Source: Dactylellina haptotyla
Taxonomy: Eukaryota; Ascomycota; Orbiliomycetes; Orbiliales; Orbiliaceae
Reading direction: 5' to 3'
DNA length: 64,000 nucleotides
NCBI GenBank assembly: GCA_031310005.1
Contig: CM062379.1
Location: forward strand, 5,084,001-5,148,000
Below are positions 41,763 to 51,931 of the stretch, in pieces. A model generated the notes under the pieces. That model was not told the origin of the DNA. It did not search any database and saw nothing but the letters and a program-made list of their open reading frames with translations. Numbering within the stretch: position 1 is the stretch's first letter; every line of letters begins with the position of its first letter. Both the position numbers and the translations under genes were made by a program.

Positions 41763-42662
41763 CTACCACCCATCGCTGCCCTGGTCCCAGTCCATGGCGG
41801 CCTTGTCGGCGGCGGCGCTGGCTCTACTTTGTGCGTATTCCAGTTCTTCCTCCGCAATCTCTTCCTCAGTCCACCCCTCGTAAAATACTGGCGGACGATT
41901 CTCCATACGTCGTGAAGCTGCAATTTCTTGCCCTTTCTCTTCAATCATTTGCCGCTTGCTTTTAGGCTGTTCTGGCGGGTCGCCTTCGTCGTCACGTTCG
42001 TCGTCACTTTCCGCGTCCCTCAATCTTTTCCCTGGTACCGCAGCTCTCAGTCCAGCTTTTGCAGCCTTCGTAGCCGGGTTTGAGCTCCTCTCCCAGTCGA
42101 AGTCCTTCCCCTGTTCTTTCTCCCAACTTTTAGCAGGTCCTTTGGCGGCCTGCGGTGACTCTGTAATTTCATCTGCTGTGTCCATCATCGCTCTCTGCTT
42201 CAAATAATCACTCCAGATAGCTTTCATGTACACCCAAGCCTCATAGTTCTTATCTGCCTGACCCCCAGTCAAACTCTCACGGCCTTCACGCGTCTGTGGC
42301 ATATCATCAAGATCTAGTGGCTTCGTGTAACGCACACATCTGGCGCAGCAGTAATGCCCGAAACACACATAACACAAGCAGTTGGACCATACGATCTCAT
42401 CTTGGAAGAATAAAACCCGAGTCTCCGTGAGCGCATCGCAATGACAGCACTGGAAAAGATACTCGGTTCCAAAATCTACCAACATGGCGTTGCCAGGAAA
42501 CGACAGGTTATTTATTATTTCTCGACGTTGGTACATATCGTCGTGACGAAAAGGGTTAACCTTCAGTTTCCCGCTGAATGGGGGTCTCGCGAGGGCATCA
42601 ACATCCAGCTTAGTTAAATCTTTCTTATCCAAAAAGTTGTGGCTTTTAGCAATTGCTCCCAT
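41763..42662 (-). CDS. Cys-rich N-terminal domain protein of unknown function
   Basis: A single exon of 299 codons. The first ~160 residues look globular and contain nine or more cysteines in a tight array: FQCCHCDALTETR, then SNCLCYVCFGHYCCARCVRY. The spacing (C-x2-C, C-x-C-x2-C, C-C-x2-C) suggests one or two zinc sites, although I cannot match it to a named finger or ring. The C-terminal ~140 residues are charged and probably disordered, with a basic patch (PKSKRQMIEEKG) and an acidic, Trp-containing end. The next gene upstream, only 133 bases away, lies on the same strand; co-transcription is not implied in fungi. Confidence 0.78.
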   Translation of the reverse strand: MGAIAKSHNFLDKKDLTKLDVDALARPPFSGKLKVNPFRHDDMYQRREIINNLSFPGNAMLVDFGTEYLFQCCHCDALTETRVLFFQDEIVWSNCLCYVCFGHYCCARCVRYTKPLDLDDMPQTREGRESLTGGQADKNYEAWVYMKAIWSDYLKQRAMMDTADEITESPQAAKGPAKSWEKEQGKDFDWERSSNPATKAAKAGLRAAVPGKRLRDAESDDERDDEGDPPEQPKSKRQMIEEKGQEIAASRRMENRPPVFYEGWTEEEIAEEELEYAQSRASAAADKAAMDWDQGSDGW

Positions 42663-42795
42663 GTGGGTGCCTGGTGGCTGAACATTGTAAAGATAATCTA
42701 ACTTGTCATGCCCAAATGCTGTGGCAATTTAGAGGGAATAAAGTTAGCTTCATCTACTACTTGCCTACACGCCTGGCGCTGCTAGCTCGGACAGG

Positions 42796-45612
42796 TTATT
42801 TATACACAATCTCGTCATCAGATTCATACACACCTTTAGTAGCTGCTAGCTCTATCTGAGTGCTCCCGAGTTTCTCTTTGTATTCTTCAAGTTTAACTGT
42901 TAGGCTACTGACCTTTTTTTTACTTCTCTTCAAGTCAACAGCTAGGTCATCTTCCTTCTCCCTATGGTTGTGGAGCATTTGCATCATATTATCCCAGTCG
43001 TCGTTAATCTCGTCAAGTTCCGTCTTCGAAATAGGGTGGTATACTTCTAAGTGTTCATCTGAAGCGTCGTCCGCGTGCGTGCCATCTTGAGAACCCCATT
43101 CGTTAACCTCGGAAATTTTGTCGAGTTTTTTCCCACTGGTATACTCCTCAGACGGACGTTCCTCGGGTGGATATTCCTCAGAAGGATCCTCGTAGGACGT
43201 ATCCTCATCATATTCGTCGTCATGGTTTGCCTCTTGAACTTCTTCATCATCTCTTTCATCTATCTCTTCATAGTTGGATCCAAATATGTCCTTCCTGGCC
43301 TTTCCGTACGTGTCCTTCAATCCCTTGTATCGAGGCTTCTGTGACTGAAGTTCCTCCGCTCGTTTTCTCATTACCTCCCTAGCCTCCATCATTGGAGTTG
43401 GCAGTCTTATTTTCGGCGGGGTAGCGGACGCAGCCTTCTTCACTTCCCCCCACCAGCCTCTTATTGCTGGTTCAAACCCGCTCGTCTTCGCTTCCAATAG
43501 AGCACCGTCCTTTTTGCTTTGGTTTTGACGAGCGAATGCTTTGGCTGCCGTGAGATGTCGAAGCCCTGATAATTGAGAGCCCTGAATCCGTCTTTGTCTT
43601 TCAACCGATTTTCGCTTCATAGAGTGCTTGTCGTACGATTCCCTTTGGCGACTATCTGCGTCTGAATTCTCAGATTCTTGACCTGGCGTGCGGGGTCTTA
43701 GGGGAGCCTTCGAATTGGCTCCTTTGTAAAACTGTAGGCCAGATATTGTCCTCTCTTTCCTCCGCTCCTCGCCATTCTCTTCATCTTCAGAAGGTGTGAC
43801 GGAACCATTTTCGTCCCCTTTTTCCTCTTCGCACACTTTTTCTCCTTGTTTTTCAGCCTCTGGTTCTTCTTCTTCTTCTTCCTCCTCCTCCTCTTCTTCT
43901 TGGGTGATCTCAGCTTTCCGCTTCGTCTTGCCGACTTTCCTTCCACGTTTGGGCTTTGAATCTTCGTCCTCTTCATCAGAAACATCGCCATTAGGCTTAA
44001 ATGCGGCACCACCTTCATCATTTGTCTGTCTCTTCTTCTTTCTCCCCATTCCACCTGCTGGTTTCCCTTGTGGTTTTACCACCTGCTCCTCCTCTTCATA
44101 CTGGTCCTCCTCCTCCTCCTCCTCCTCCTCCTCATTCTTTTGGATCTTAGCCTTTCTCTTTCGAATTGGTGTCTTTTGAACCTTCCGTTTCTTTGAAGGT
44201 GTATCCTCTACTTCATAATCACTCCCGCTATCCTCTTTATAATTTGGCCTTTTCGCCGCCTTCCTCCCTCCGTCTTCCTCCTCACTAGAACTCGGCAGGA
44301 TCCTTTCATACTCCTCTTCCTCAACAACCTTCTTCTTCTTCACTCCTCTCTTCTCTGCCTTCTCCGCCTTCTTCCTCGCAGCAATCTCCGCCAACTCCCC
44401 ACTGCTCTCCAACGGACTAAAACTTGTAGAATCGTACCAACCAATACTGCGGTGTATACTCTCATTCGTGCCCTTCATTGCTTGTAGCCCACCCATAATT
44501 CTAAACTTCCCCGCGGGAGTCTCAAACCCATCTCTATCAACCCTCCTTCGCGGCTCCGTCATCGGCGCCACAGGCTGCAAATCGTCCCATTGCACCGCTT
44601 TATTCTTATTCTTCTTCTTCACCGACGTCAGTGCCTGTTTCCGAAGATTTAAACCCCCACCCCCCAACGAATGAAGAGTCGACCTCTGACGTCCCACCGG
44701 TCTGTTAGCCCTCTCTCTCTCTTCTTCAGAGGTATCCATCTCATCTTCTGTTTCCTCCCTTATCACCTCAGCCGCCTCCGTTTTAGCTCGCGAGACAACC
44801 ACATACCCTTCATCGCTATTATTATCGCCGTCACCATCTTCATTATATCTCCCAAAATCTTTTTTATTTTTAGCACTACCAACGGTGATGCCCTTACCCT
44901 TCATAAATTCTTCGAACAGCTTAACCTTCTTATCGTACACCAATTCCCCAGATGCAATAGTACCCTCCGCCTGCCAGATCTCCTCCTGTTCGTAGACCCT
45001 CTGCGCAGTCTTAGTCCCCGCACCCTTTACTACCGCGGTCTTCCAGCCGCTTTGCTGTGCTGTGGAACGTGAGAGCGGTTCCGGCGTGGATGTACCTGCA
45101 GGCGGTTCCGGAGAGAGGATACCCGGTATACCCTCTTTCATTCCTCTCTGCCCGGGCGAGCGGATACTTATAGTTTTCTTCAATTCAGGTGATGACGACG
45201 ATCCGGCTACTGCGCCTTTTATCTTACGTTTTATGCTTTCTGGGAAGCGGTGGAACTTTTCAGGCAACCGCGGAGATCGATAGAATGTACGGCCCATGCT
45301 TCTTCTTTGCGAAGAGGACATCGGGCGGTCGTCCGGATCTTTTAATGGGGGTTTTCGGAGTGGCACCACCGGAGATCCATGGCGATGGAAGGGAACGGTC
45401 ATGCGTCGTATCTCCGAAGGGGACATGATGCGGTCGTCGGGATCTTGTGATGGGGGGTCTAGTAGTGGAGTGTCCATATCGTCCGGTTTCTGTAGAGCGC
45501 ATACGGTGTTAGTATTCATCACTTGAGTAATTGCAAGAGATGGGTGAAATTTGGGCGGATGATATTTTGAACTGACCGGAGGGGCGGATCCCTTTTTAGA
45601 TCCGAAGACCAT
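42796..45612 (-). CDS. Large charged coiled-coil protein with hidden in-frame intron
   Basis: The frame is open for 938 codons, but 45576-45490 is very probably an intron. It starts GTCAGT, carries a perfect TACTAAC branch site and ends CTACAG; being 87 bases without a stop, it looks coding. Splicing gives 909 residues, with exon 1 encoding only MVFGSKKGSAPP. Near the N-terminus a degenerate duplication is visible (DPDDRIMSPSEIRRM and DPDDRPMSSSQRRSM). The middle is extremely rich in Lys/Arg and Glu, with several Glu runs from GAG/GAA repeats and many basic KKRK-type nuclear signals. The last ~80 residues form a coiled coil (KTELDEINDDWDNMMQMLHN, then DDLAVDLKRSKKKVSSL). No catalytic domain is visible; a chromatin or nucleolar role is only inferred from composition. 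Confidence 0.8.
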   Translation of the reverse strand: MVFGSKKGSAPPVSSKYHPPKFHPSLAITQVMNTNTVCALQKPDDMDTPLLDPPSQDPDDRIMSPSEIRRMTVPFHRHGSPVVPLRKPPLKDPDDRPMSSSQRRSMGRTFYRSPRLPEKFHRFPESIKRKIKGAVAGSSSSPELKKTISIRSPGQRGMKEGIPGILSPEPPAGTSTPEPLSRSTAQQSGWKTAVVKGAGTKTAQRVYEQEEIWQAEGTIASGELVYDKKVKLFEEFMKGKGITVGSAKNKKDFGRYNEDGDGDNNSDEGYVVVSRAKTEAAEVIREETEDEMDTSEEERERANRPVGRQRSTLHSLGGGGLNLRKQALTSVKKKNKNKAVQWDDLQPVAPMTEPRRRVDRDGFETPAGKFRIMGGLQAMKGTNESIHRSIGWYDSTSFSPLESSGELAEIAARKKAEKAEKRGVKKKKVVEEEEYERILPSSSEEEDGGRKAAKRPNYKEDSGSDYEVEDTPSKKRKVQKTPIRKRKAKIQKNEEEEEEEEEDQYEEEEQVVKPQGKPAGGMGRKKKRQTNDEGGAAFKPNGDVSDEEDEDSKPKRGRKVGKTKRKAEITQEEEEEEEEEEEEPEAEKQGEKVCEEEKGDENGSVTPSEDEENGEERRKERTISGLQFYKGANSKAPLRPRTPGQESENSDADSRQRESYDKHSMKRKSVERQRRIQGSQLSGLRHLTAAKAFARQNQSKKDGALLEAKTSGFEPAIRGWWGEVKKAASATPPKIRLPTPMMEAREVMRKRAEELQSQKPRYKGLKDTYGKARKDIFGSNYEEIDERDDEEVQEANHDDEYDEDTSYEDPSEEYPPEERPSEEYTSGKKLDKISEVNEWGSQDGTHADDASDEHLEVYHPISKTELDEINDDWDNMMQMLHNHREKEDDLAVDLKRSKKKVSSLTVKLEEYKEKLGSTQIELAATKGVYESDDEIVYK
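43867..43906 (-). repeat. Poly-Glu triplet tract
   Basis: TTC/CTC triplets on the plus strand encode an uninterrupted Glu run in the large charged protein. A second tract of CTC triplets lies at about 44106-44133. Confidence 0.85.
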
Positions 45613-46767
45613 TCCGATGTTCTAGTAAAATGACTGTTCTATATCTTTGACTTTAAATATAGTATATTCGAAGCATATAATTTTCATATATGCACTATTA
45701 TATTTTGTTTAAAAAGAATTTAAAAAAAGCAGGCCGAGTATTCAAATGAAGATGGATAGCACTAGACTTCGAAGCTTAACAGAGAGTAAACAGAATTCGA
45801 AGAACCCAGAAGAACGAAAACTGGGGGAAAGAACTTATCCACTTCCTCGCATGGAATATAGATAGATCAACAGAGATACGATCAGAAACACGCCCCAAAC
45901 AGGACCCCCCAAAAGAAAAGCACATTTGCAGGAACAAAGAAACTTCCATGAAGAAAAGAAAAGTACAAATCCTCCTCGCGGCATGAACATCAACGTGGAA
46001 GCTCCATCCAAGCTCGGGCAGCGCCACAGGCCGGACACGGACGAACCAGCCGTCATTGCATATGATCGTTCATGCGTGCTTTCTTCATGCCATTTCATCA
46101 CCCCATTCATTATTCTTTGTGACAACAATTCAGTTTCCCGTTGTTCGGAAGGCTTAAACTTGTTGGTTATCAACTCAGATAACGGCCGCTTCGAGGGTTT
46201 CGGTTGCTTTGTTCTTGATACATTTGCATGTTGGAATTTGTGCCACATTTAGCACGCACGCGAATTACAATCTCGATGTACTACTATACGGGAGAAATAT
46301 TATTGGTAAGACAGTCAAATCATTCATATTCGTAATTATAATATATGATATCATGAAAGAGGAAGTGTTTTTTTTTTTGGTACAAGATTCCTTTTTTATT
46401 TTGAGTGGTCATGTAAGTTGGTTGTGGAACAAAAATAAAATGAGAGGACTAAATGCGCATTTCGCAATGAAGCAAAAAGAAGCTATATCTGATCTGCTGG
46501 TAAAAAAAACCCCTTGGCTAGAAGTGAGGCCCGGAAAAAGAGAGAAAAGTATAACGCCGTTATATGAATGAATATAAAAAATGGCTATGTGCAATGAAGG
46601 TCGTAAAGTTTTGTATGGAAATGTGTGAAATCCGATGATTGATCTCGATTTGGTTGGAAAAAGGATAAAACTGGCGAGTTGGTGGTGTGAAATTGTGCTG
46701 TATGACTGATATACTAGAGAGAAAGTTTGAGATGTGCGTGTAGACGTCACAAATTCACCCTAATTCT
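45613..46767. other. Intergenic region
   Basis: Upstream region of the large charged protein gene and 3' flank of the cytochrome b561 gene. It is AT-rich with scattered A/T homopolymers. Short frames on both strands at 45.8-46.25 kb have no recognisable feature. Confidence 0.55.
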
Positions 46768-49274
46768 CTAAATATACCCTTGCCGTGTGGGACTCTCCCC
46801 GCCGCTATAGTAATCGTTCTCTCTTTTCTGCCGCCTTCGATAACTTCTAGCCTCCCGTTCTCTCTGCAACAACTCTTCCTCCGTCGGTTGCCGATCTGGG
46901 CTCTCATTCCGCCGTCTCTCCTCCCTTACTCTATAATCACTATCCCTCCTGCTGCTGCTGCCAGCACTCGGTTCCCCAGCGGTACTCTTCCGCCTCGGCG
47001 AAGTAGGACTGTAGTTACTCAGGTCGACACTATTCCTCTCCCGAGTCGGTATCCGCTTGATCGTTGTTACCGTTCTCCCACCGTCCTGCTTCTTGATACG
47101 AACTTGCAAGCTAGCCTGCGGGATATAATGCGATTCCACGGTTCCAGAACCAGAGTCGCTCCCACTGGCTACCTGTTGTGGTATTCTATATGATCTACTA
47201 CCAGCGGGACGGTTGTGTCCTATTGATAGCTCCGAGTCGCTGTGGTTGCCCGGTGGGATAACGAATCCCAACCCCTGCTTTCGGCTACCAGCTGAGTCTT
47301 GCCGGCTGTGAGTCCGAGTCGAGGTGCCTGGGATTTGAGGTGCTGGCATTGGAATAGGTGGTCGAGGTGGAACTCCGTATTGTTGGCCGGTGGGAGCAGG
47401 TACCGGTGGGGCACCGTGGAATCCGGCTGCGGTCGGCTGGTCGTTGTGGATATTTTGGTGGTCGAAGACGCCATTCGCGGGAGGGCTGAGTGGTAATCTG
47501 TGGTTGCTGTAGGTGCTGTAGGTGCTATTCTGCGCCGGAGGAGGGGCCTGTAGACCGCCAGCCGATGGCATAGAATTGATTCGATCATTTGCTCTGGGTT
47601 CTGTAAAGTAGGAATCTGTAACACTAGGAGAGGCCGAATATCTACGATCTCGATGATGAGCGGCCGCCATGCCGACGGCTGCGCCAGCAGCTGCAGCAGT
47701 ACCGACACGACCGAATCCTCGTCTAGTTGGACTTCCGTCTCGTCTACGACTATCATCATCGTCCTCGGAGTCTGAGTAATCTTCAGTGTGAACAGCGGAC
47801 ATGCCCTGCGATTCTCTGTTACGTCTGTGCCTGTCGAACCAACCGCCATCACCAGTCAAACCACCTTTCTTAGGCTTCGGAGAAGCACCCATTGACGGGT
47901 CCGGCTCCTTATTTCTCTTAAACAAGCTAGCAAAGAATCCGGGTTTCGGTTTAGCGTTCGGCGAGTCGGGGCGAGTATCGACTCCTCTCTTCTTACTTCC
48001 AGAAGCTAGCAAGCCAGCCAACAATCCAGTTTTCACAGCAGCTCCAGCGTGAGAATGCCCCGGTGGGCTTATTCTCGATTCGAGGTCCTCGGTAGCAGTG
48101 TATCCGGTACCAGTAGTGTATCCAGTACCAGTAGTATAGCCAGTGCCGTGAGTGTATCCGGTGCCATTTGTGTGCGCCGTAAGCTCCGTTCGGTTATAGC
48201 CTCCGTTGACTTCAGAGTTAGTAATTCCGACGCTAGATTCATAACCTGCGGTAGGCCGTCTTCCCATCTGTCGGTATCCGGGCCTGCTGCTTAGCTCGCT
48301 TTGATCGACAGTCACATCCTCACGGGCAGCATAGTGGTCCTTCACCTTCTTGGCAACAAGGAATCCGAGTCCTAGCTTAGCGAGATTTCCCGCGGAGAAG
48401 AACCCCTTGCTCTCGTGGTCAGGCTTCTCGGAATGTTGGTAGTCGTGGGCATTCTCAGTTGTGACAGTCGCGGTGCCATGCTGTCTTCCACGATAGAATT
48501 CAGATGTAAAGTAGACCATCAGAAGAAGGAACATGTAGACCGCATAGAGGATGAAGAGAGACAAGGGGGAGCCGTAAAGAACGAGTCCCAGGGGAACTTG
48601 GGCCAAGCTAAGAAACCAGACGGCACGACCAAGCCAACGGTGAAGCTGTGGGAAAATATTAGCATTTAATATCTAAAATATTGACATTGAAGGATCAAAA
48701 AAAAAAAAAAAACTTACCATGGTCCTGAGAGGCAGATGCGGTGTAACTCTGTATTTGCCCCTGTGGTGAACAATAGCTCCCAGTAACATTTGCACCCAGA
48801 TGGTACAGTAAATAGTCAATCCGATTATGTGATGCGGATTCGTCCAGGCCCGTTTCTTAGTAGTGGCAACATATCCTAGAGCGAATCCTATACTGAGGAA
48901 AAGGACGAGCATGCAGTTGGAGAATATATGGGAGCGGATGGCTTTCCTGGGGTTTCTGTACGCCCGGAAGCGTGCTTGGAATATGGCGAACGGAAGAAAG
49001 AGGAGGACTGCTAGGCACATGAATACAGCGTGCGCTGTGATCAACTTCCTGTAATTGGGGTCATCGCGATGTCGTGCCCCTTCGCCTGTAATTGATATAC
49101 TTGTTAGTTATGTGTACATAAATAGGCATATTTTATAAATATATATACGTGTATCGTACCGTTCAATCGCATATCATTAAAGGGGAGCCCTATGAGAGGG
49201 GGTAGAACGTATGCGTTCACATCAACGAAATAGACACCGTCGCGGTAGCCGCGAGGTCCGTTGTTGTCCGCCAT
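46768..49274 (-). CDS. Cytochrome b561-domain membrane protein with long disordered tail
   Basis: Three exons (49274-49160, 49085-48718, 48645-46768) join in frame to 786 residues. The first intron has a CTAAC branch site. Residues ~54-210 contain about five membrane helices with the conserved histidines of a cytochrome b561/ferric reductase-like domain: AHAVFM (H57), RSHIFSN (H91), NPHHIIG (H123/124) and LHRW (H163), which would bind two b hemes. No DOMON domain precedes it. After the last helix comes a hydrophilic region of more than 550 residues with a tandem GTGYTT repeat, Ser/Arg-rich stretches and a C-terminus full of RRES/RERR motifs. Filamentous ascomycetes have such b561 proteins with long tails; transmembrane electron transfer is inferred from the family. 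The second intron begins GTAAG followed by 16 T. Confidence 0.88.
48090..48170 (-). repeat. Tandem 18-bp coding repeat (GTGYTT/GTGYTH units)
   Basis: About four diverged copies of an 18-base unit encode TGTGYT-type hexapeptides in the tail of the b561 protein. The plus-strand core is CCAGTACCAGTAGTGTAT-like. Confidence 0.8.
48697..48712 (-). repeat. T16 run inside an intron next to the 5' splice site
   Basis: A 16-base homopolymer (A on the plus strand) starts directly after the GTAAG donor of the second intron of the b561 gene. Length change here would alter spacing within a 72-bp intron. Confidence 0.85.
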
Positions 49275-50704
49275 GACGACGGCTTGCTGCGTTGGATCAA
49301 CAGGGGAGCTTGTCGAAAGTGTTGCGAGGTCTCAAGATGGGTTGATGGATGGAGATAGTGAGGACGAGATGTCGAGGTGGAATTTAAAGGTGAACTTGAC
49401 GTTTACTATGGTTTAGATGGACTCCGGCATTTGGCACAGTAGGAAAGCGAGAAAGCCGGCGGAAGGCTGACGGGAACGGGATTTGGATAGTCGTCGAATG
49501 AACGGACGTGGTTCTGGAGGAATGGAAGGGAAAGGGCCCGAAATCAGAAATCAGGGAGTGGTGGTGGTGGTGGAATGATTCCTTTCGCTGGCGAGGATTG
49601 TGGAGGCCGGCGCCCGTGCTGGCCACCCGCTCGCTCGGGAACGGAAGAAGGCGATATCAAAATGTCTCTGGGGTCCAGTGTATACGCAAGTATCTCTGGC
49701 AGGACGAGCGATGGCTATGGAGGAGTGTTTTTGGTTGCGCGGTCGTCGACAAACGCTGCGGTGCCAGCCAGCGAAGGAGAATAGGAAGAATTCGCGGCCA
49801 ATCGATTGGGAGTATGCGGTGCAGGATGTCGCACAGCAAAGGTATCAGTCAAGTCCAGCCGAAGGGGCTAGCCGGCTGCGTTGATAGCGTAGGCGTACCG
49901 CAGTTGACGGTCGCGATTGTACTTTCGAAGATGAGGATCGAAAGAAGGGTATGTTGGAGATACTATAGTCGCACGATACTCAGAAGAGTTTAATCAGGTA
50001 CGGCAGAGCGATAATAACAAAGTAGTACGTAGCGGACGACCCTTTTGTTATTTGCGCAGCATAAAGCCGCCCAGCTGGCGTTTCCCTGGCGTGCCTGTGC
50101 CTGTCCGATCTGGTCTTCTCCACCGCTGTAACCATTGGAGCTGTAGCACGGAGTAGTTAGTACGCTGAGGTGCGTTGGTGGCCCCTGCCGAGCGAGCTGA
50201 TTGTTGTGTGGTGTGGCCCTGTCCGCCCATTGCCACGACAACCGGCCAGACCAGCTCGCCAACTCGCCCCGGCAACATTTCCACTTGCGCCGAACGAGCA
50301 GGAGCACCCCAGCAGATTGCCTCGATCGGGACTGAGAGGGGGGGCTGTACCTGAGTCCGTCTACGCAATCCCGTATTTACACTCGTTGAGCTGTAGTGGG
50401 TGCTTGCTAAATTGTGCTCATATTCGTTCAATCGACTGACAAACATGCAGGAATGCTTCACGCCAAGAGCTAGAACCGGTGTACAGCATATTTTGAATAT
50501 TTCTCATAGATAATATATATATAATATAACTCTTTGGCTCAATTATAACATTTATTAAAGTCCAATCCGTAGCTAGCTAATCCAATCCCCCAATTCAATC
50601 GAACCCGTGCCAGAAAATGCATACATGCGCAACCGAAAACTCCAAGCATAGAGAATAAACCCATCGTAACTTCTTCTTCAGTAGTAGCATCTGGCGCAGC
50701 CGCT
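49275..50704. other. Intergenic region
   Basis: Promoter of the cytochrome b561 gene and 3' flank of the EF-hand gene. Overlapping frames on both strands at 49.4-50.45 kb are of similar length in several phases and have no domain; I take them as chance openings in GC-rich sequence. AT repeats lie near 50.51-50.53 kb. Confidence 0.5.
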
Positions 50705-51413
50705 CTACTCTTGAACCTCTGCCTTCCCGCAGACTGTATCCACAAATTCCCTATACCTGAACTTGTCCCCTCCCATCCCCAGTCCCTTCTTGTTCGTCCA
50801 GCCCCTGCAGGCCTTCTCGACCTCGTCCTCCCGCATGCCCATATCCGCCAATGCCTCCTTCAACAGGTCCAAGTTGACCACACCGTCGTCATTGTCGTCG
50901 AAAGCTGCGAATGCCGCAAGAATATCGTCTCTAGGCGATAGCGCGGAAAGATGGGTCGTCAAAGTAGTCAGATACGCTGCAAGGGTAAACGGCGATGGCA
51001 CGTTCGATAGATATGTCGACAGAAGCGCAGAGTTGGGTTCTTGTCCTGTTCATACAATTAGCACGCCTCGGACTCGGTTAGATAATAAGAAAATAAAGCA
51101 ACCCACCCAAGCTGTTCAACATGGCGCTCAGATCATCTCGACTGATCACACCGTCGCCGTCTTTATCCAAAACCTGGAAGCTCTCCCGGAGCTCCTGGAT
51201 CTGCGGTTGCGACAGCTGGTTCATTCCGTTCGGTGTTGCTTTCCTGTGACTTTGCGGGCTGGTTTGGTGGAAAGGGCTGGCGAGCGGGTTTGGAGTGGAT
51301 TTCCCTGGGGAGTACTGGTTGCTCGCTGACGGGCGAAACGGGCGGTTCGAGGGCGATGTAGGGGAGAAGAAGCCTAGCGGCGATGGCTTCGCCGTTCGAG
51401 GCGGTGTTTGGAA
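50705..51413 (-). CDS. EF-hand protein, myosin regulatory light chain/calmodulin-like
   Basis: Two exons are clear: 51413(or inward)-51107 and 51045-50705, joined across an intron with CTAAT (GTGGGT...GAACAG). The conserved core begins at MNQLSQPQIQELRESFQ (ATG 51224) and would alone encode 152 residues, the usual light-chain size. The first EF-hand loop is intact (DKDGDGVISRDD). The second (DDNDDGVVNLDLL) lacks the acidic residue at position 12, so probably one calcium site works, as in myosin regulatory light chains. Upstream of 51224 the frame stays open for 63 codons of Ser/Pro-rich sequence (SPLGFFSPTSP) typical of N-terminal extensions in fungal homologues. That extension ends at an AAAATAG acceptor at 51414. 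A 5' exon beginning at ATG 51522 is likely but its donor is weak, so the true start is unresolved. Confidence 0.8.
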
Positions 51414-51931
51414 CTATTTTAAAGGCCATTTGTAATTAGTTGTTTGAACGGCATTCCAGCAGCAGCGAGGAGGAATGGGACGGTCGATCGCTGTGTGTGT
51501 GTGTGTGTGGTTGACTTGCCATTTTGTGGAGAAAGATAGGCTGTCTGATGCGCGCTGGAACGGAACCGTAACTCGGCGTGAAGGTGCGACTGAGACGACT
51601 TGTGGTCTTTTAAATTGGCTGTTTGAGAAGGGGGAAGGCTATCGGTCTGCGCTGGAAATGCTCCGCGATATCTGGAATCGAATGGTCGTCGGCGCGCTGC
51701 AGGCTGGCTGGCTGGCTATAAGTTATAAAGGAAAGAGTGGCGGCGGGTGGAAAATGTGTTGGCGGGTGTCGTTGCTACAACAACAACCCGAAACGGCTGC
51801 GGCAACACATCTTCAAAGGCGGCCACCCAATCGGCCGAAAATTTCAAGCTTCATCGGCGCCATCCCGCAGCTCGGAGCTGCATCGCGATATATCGACAGG
51901 TATACTTGGACATCATATATCCGACACCACG
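51414..51931. promoter_or_regulatory. Divergent promoter region
   Basis: It separates the EF-hand gene (minus) from the mitochondrial-type gene (plus). It holds the probable first exon and intron of the EF-hand gene (51522-51414), a (TG)n repeat and a TATAAAGG-like stretch near 51.72 kb. Confidence 0.5.
51492..51509. repeat. (TG)n microsatellite
   Basis: Nine uninterrupted TG units. They lie between a possible EF-hand start codon (51522, minus) and its acceptor, so they could be coding (His-Thr repeats) or intronic. Confidence 0.9.

Noticed and set aside
43796-44179. Ser-rich plus frame opposite poly-Glu tracts
   Set aside because: Product of translating complemented GAG/GAA repeats.
49384-50461. 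Frames of up to 161 codons on both strands
   Set aside because: Many overlapping phases in GC-rich spacer, with no domain and no splice support.
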